NCBI GenBank assembly: GCA_041744735.1
Contig: JBGTKH010000556.1
Span: forward strand, 1 to 7,520
From: JBGTKH01 sp041744735
GTDB lineage: Bacteria; Planctomycetota; Planctomycetia; Pirellulales; Pirellulaceae
DNA length: 7,520 bases
Reading direction: 5' to 3'
Below, in pieces: positions 6,661 to 7,520 of the stretch (position 1 is the first letter of the stretch; the number at the start of each line of letters is the position of its first letter). Under the pieces are notes generated by a model. That model had not been told where the DNA came from. It did no database searches and saw only the letters and a program-made list of their open reading frames with translations. Made by a program: the position numbers and the translations under genes.

Positions 6661-6743
6661 ATCGTAACCCGACGCGTCAGCGAGGGCGTCGCTGTTCCGC
6701 GATGCTGCCTCGATTCGCCCTCGCTGACGCGTCGGGTTACGAT
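6661..6743. repeat. Inverted repeat B, perfect 28-base arms, divergent intergenic
   Basis: 6661-6688 (starting ATCGTAACCCGACGCGTCAG) is an exact reverse complement of 6716-6743 over 28 bases, with a 27-base loop (6689-6715). It lies in the gap between divergent DUF1501 and PhoD-like genes, 30 bases before the phosphatase start. Both strands are open across it, giving peptide cores NPTRQRG and LADASGY (plus) and VTRRVSEG and SLTRRV (minus). I remember such peptides in many short planctomycete hypothetical proteins, which suggests a dispersed repeat often miscalled as coding; this is recollection, not a search. No T-run follows the stem, so it is not a standard terminator. Confidence 0.92.
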
Positions 6744-6773
6744 ACGGGAACCTGAGAAATGGAAAGGCCACTT

Positions 6774-7520
6774 ATGAGTATGAGTAAGTCGAGTACTGCG
6801 CGAACGGAAATCACCCGTCGCCGCTTCATCGAGACGTCGGCCGCTGCGGCTGTGGCTGCTCCTCTCTGTTCTACTGTAAGAGGAGCCGAAGACATCGCAC
6901 CGCCGCCGCATCAGGCCACGGGCGTAAAGGTCGGTGAAGTTACCGACAGTTCGGCGATCGTGTGGACCCGGCTGACTGCCAGCCCCGCGCGAAGTTCGGG
7001 CGGCGCGGCCCGGGGACGCAACGCCCAACAGGAAGGTCCGGCCAATGCCGCGGTGGTCGATCAGATGGAAGGTGCCTGCGCCGGCGCACCCGGCCGCGTG
7101 CGAGTGCGCTACGGCACGCGCGAGGACCTGAGCGACGCGCAGGAGACAGACTGGGCCGAGGCACTCGCAGCGACCGACTTCACGCACCACTTTCAGCTTC
7201 GCGGACTGAAGCCGGCCACGGTCTACCATTACGCGACCGAGACCACCGGACCCGGCGGCTCGCCGAAACACGGCGTGCTGCGCGGCAAGTTCGAAACGGC
7301 GCCCGCGGCCGAAACGCCCAGCGATTTCGTCTTCTGCGTGATGACTTGCCAAGGCTATCCCGATCGCGATCATGCGGACGGGCACAATATTTATCCGTCG
7401 ATGTTGTCGCTGGCGCCGAAGTTCGTTTCGTTCACCGGGGACGTCGTGTACTACGACAACGACGCGCCGCGCGCGGTCAACGCGCGGCTGGCCCGGCTGC
7501 ATTGGGAGCGGATGTTCAGC
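6774..7520 (+). CDS. PhoD-like phosphatase, Tat-exported, N-terminal part (3' end off window)
   Basis: 249 codons are visible and the frame is open at the right edge. ATG 6774 is chosen for the GGAAAGG (6761-6767) 6 bases upstream; in-frame ATGs at 6759 (weak site) and 6780 are alternatives. The Tat signal is TRRRFIETSAAAAVAAP (14-30). Residues about 47-178 form the fibronectin III-like N-terminal domain of PhoD proteins (VKVGEVTDSSAIVWTRL, later LRGLKPATVYHY). The metallophosphoesterase core starts at about 184: FVFCVMTCQGYPDRD (185-199), where PhoD proteins have an SCQ-type motif, then FTGDVVYYDND (220-230), with Asp223 and Tyr227 at expected metal-site positions. Family members are extracytoplasmic phosphodiesterases or alkaline phosphatases needing Fe and Ca. 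The remaining metal ligands are off the edge. No Pho-box was recognised upstream, so phosphate control is not shown. Confidence 0.9.
   Translation, partial: MSMSKSSTARTEITRRRFIETSAAAAVAAPLCSTVRGAEDIAPPPHQATGVKVGEVTDSSAIVWTRLTASPARSSGGAARGRNAQQEGPANAAVVDQMEGACAGAPGRVRVRYGTREDLSDAQETDWAEALAATDFTHHFQLRGLKPATVYHYATETTGPGGSPKHGVLRGKFETAPAAETPSDFVFCVMTCQGYPDRDHADGHNIYPSMLSLAPKFVSFTGDVVYYDNDAPRAVNARLARLHWERMFS

Larger units (their letters stand above)
6497..6773. other. Divergent promoter region between the DUF1501 and PhoD-like genes
   Basis: The 277 bases hold the inverted repeat at 6661-6743 and the Shine-Dalgarno sequences of both genes. An AT-rich patch around 6610-6640 is the likeliest place for the DUF1501 promoter, but no convincing -35/-10 pair was found. 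The phosphatase promoter must lie inside or before the inverted repeat, because only 30 bases separate the repeat from its start codon. Confidence 0.4.

Noticed and set aside
6840..7100. Gly/Ala/Arg-rich insertion in the N-terminal domain of the PhoD-like protein (about residues 68-106)
   Set aside because: Planctomycete PhoD-like proteins commonly have a variable loop here before the GAPG-type segment, so it is not evidence of anything unusual.
6600..7502. 300-codon minus-strand open frame opposite the PhoD-like gene and across repeat B
   Set aside because: It shadows the phosphatase and has no recognisable domain; its TRRVSEG and SLTRRV segments come from the inverted repeat.

Overview
The window looks like chromosomal DNA from a planctomycete, most likely of the Pirellulales type. 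This is inferred from gene content and style: a DUF1501 protein next to a DUF1080 (3-keto-disaccharide hydrolase) protein, an isochorismatase/ThuA fusion, a PhoD-like phosphatase with a twin-arginine signal, many exported proteins, GC-rich codon use, and short palindromic repeats whose translations resemble peptides I remember from planctomycete annotations. No rRNA, tRNA, CRISPR array, insertion sequence or phage gene was seen.

Layout. Positions 1-539 (minus) hold the N-terminal part of a cytosolic AAA15/OLD-like ATPase whose 3' end lies off the left edge. Positions 540-899 have no recognisable gene and carry a candidate promoter for that ATPase. A plus-strand pair follows: a secreted alpha/beta hydrolase (900-2108) and a 746-residue exported isochorismatase-ThuA-jelly roll fusion (2105-4345), coupled by a 4-base stop/start overlap. 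The 250-base convergent gap (4346-4596) holds a coding-like remnant and a long inverted repeat. A minus-strand operon follows, DUF1501 (6496 to 5210) then DUF1080 (5157 to 4597). The divergent gap 6497-6773 holds a second long inverted repeat. The right edge (6774-7520) is the N-terminal third to half of a PhoD-like phosphatase.

How the genes may work together. Every complete protein has an export signal (Sec-type for the hydrolase, the fusion and DUF1080; Tat-type for DUF1501 and the phosphatase). The hydrolase, ThuA, jelly-roll and DUF1080 domains are all types linked to carbohydrate handling. An extracytoplasmic sugar or ester catabolic function is a reasonable inference, but the sequence names no substrate.

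Most notable observation. There are three long inverted repeats (2160-2234, 4487-4574, 6661-6743). Each has arms of 28 bases, loops of 19, 32 and 27 bases, and arm sequences unrelated to each other. One lies inside an open reading frame, is exactly 75 bases (25 codons) long, and adds a peptide ahead of the signal-peptide core of the fusion protein without breaking the frame. The other two are intergenic. This fits several families of mobile or structured palindromic repeats in one host, at least one of which tolerates insertion into coding sequence.
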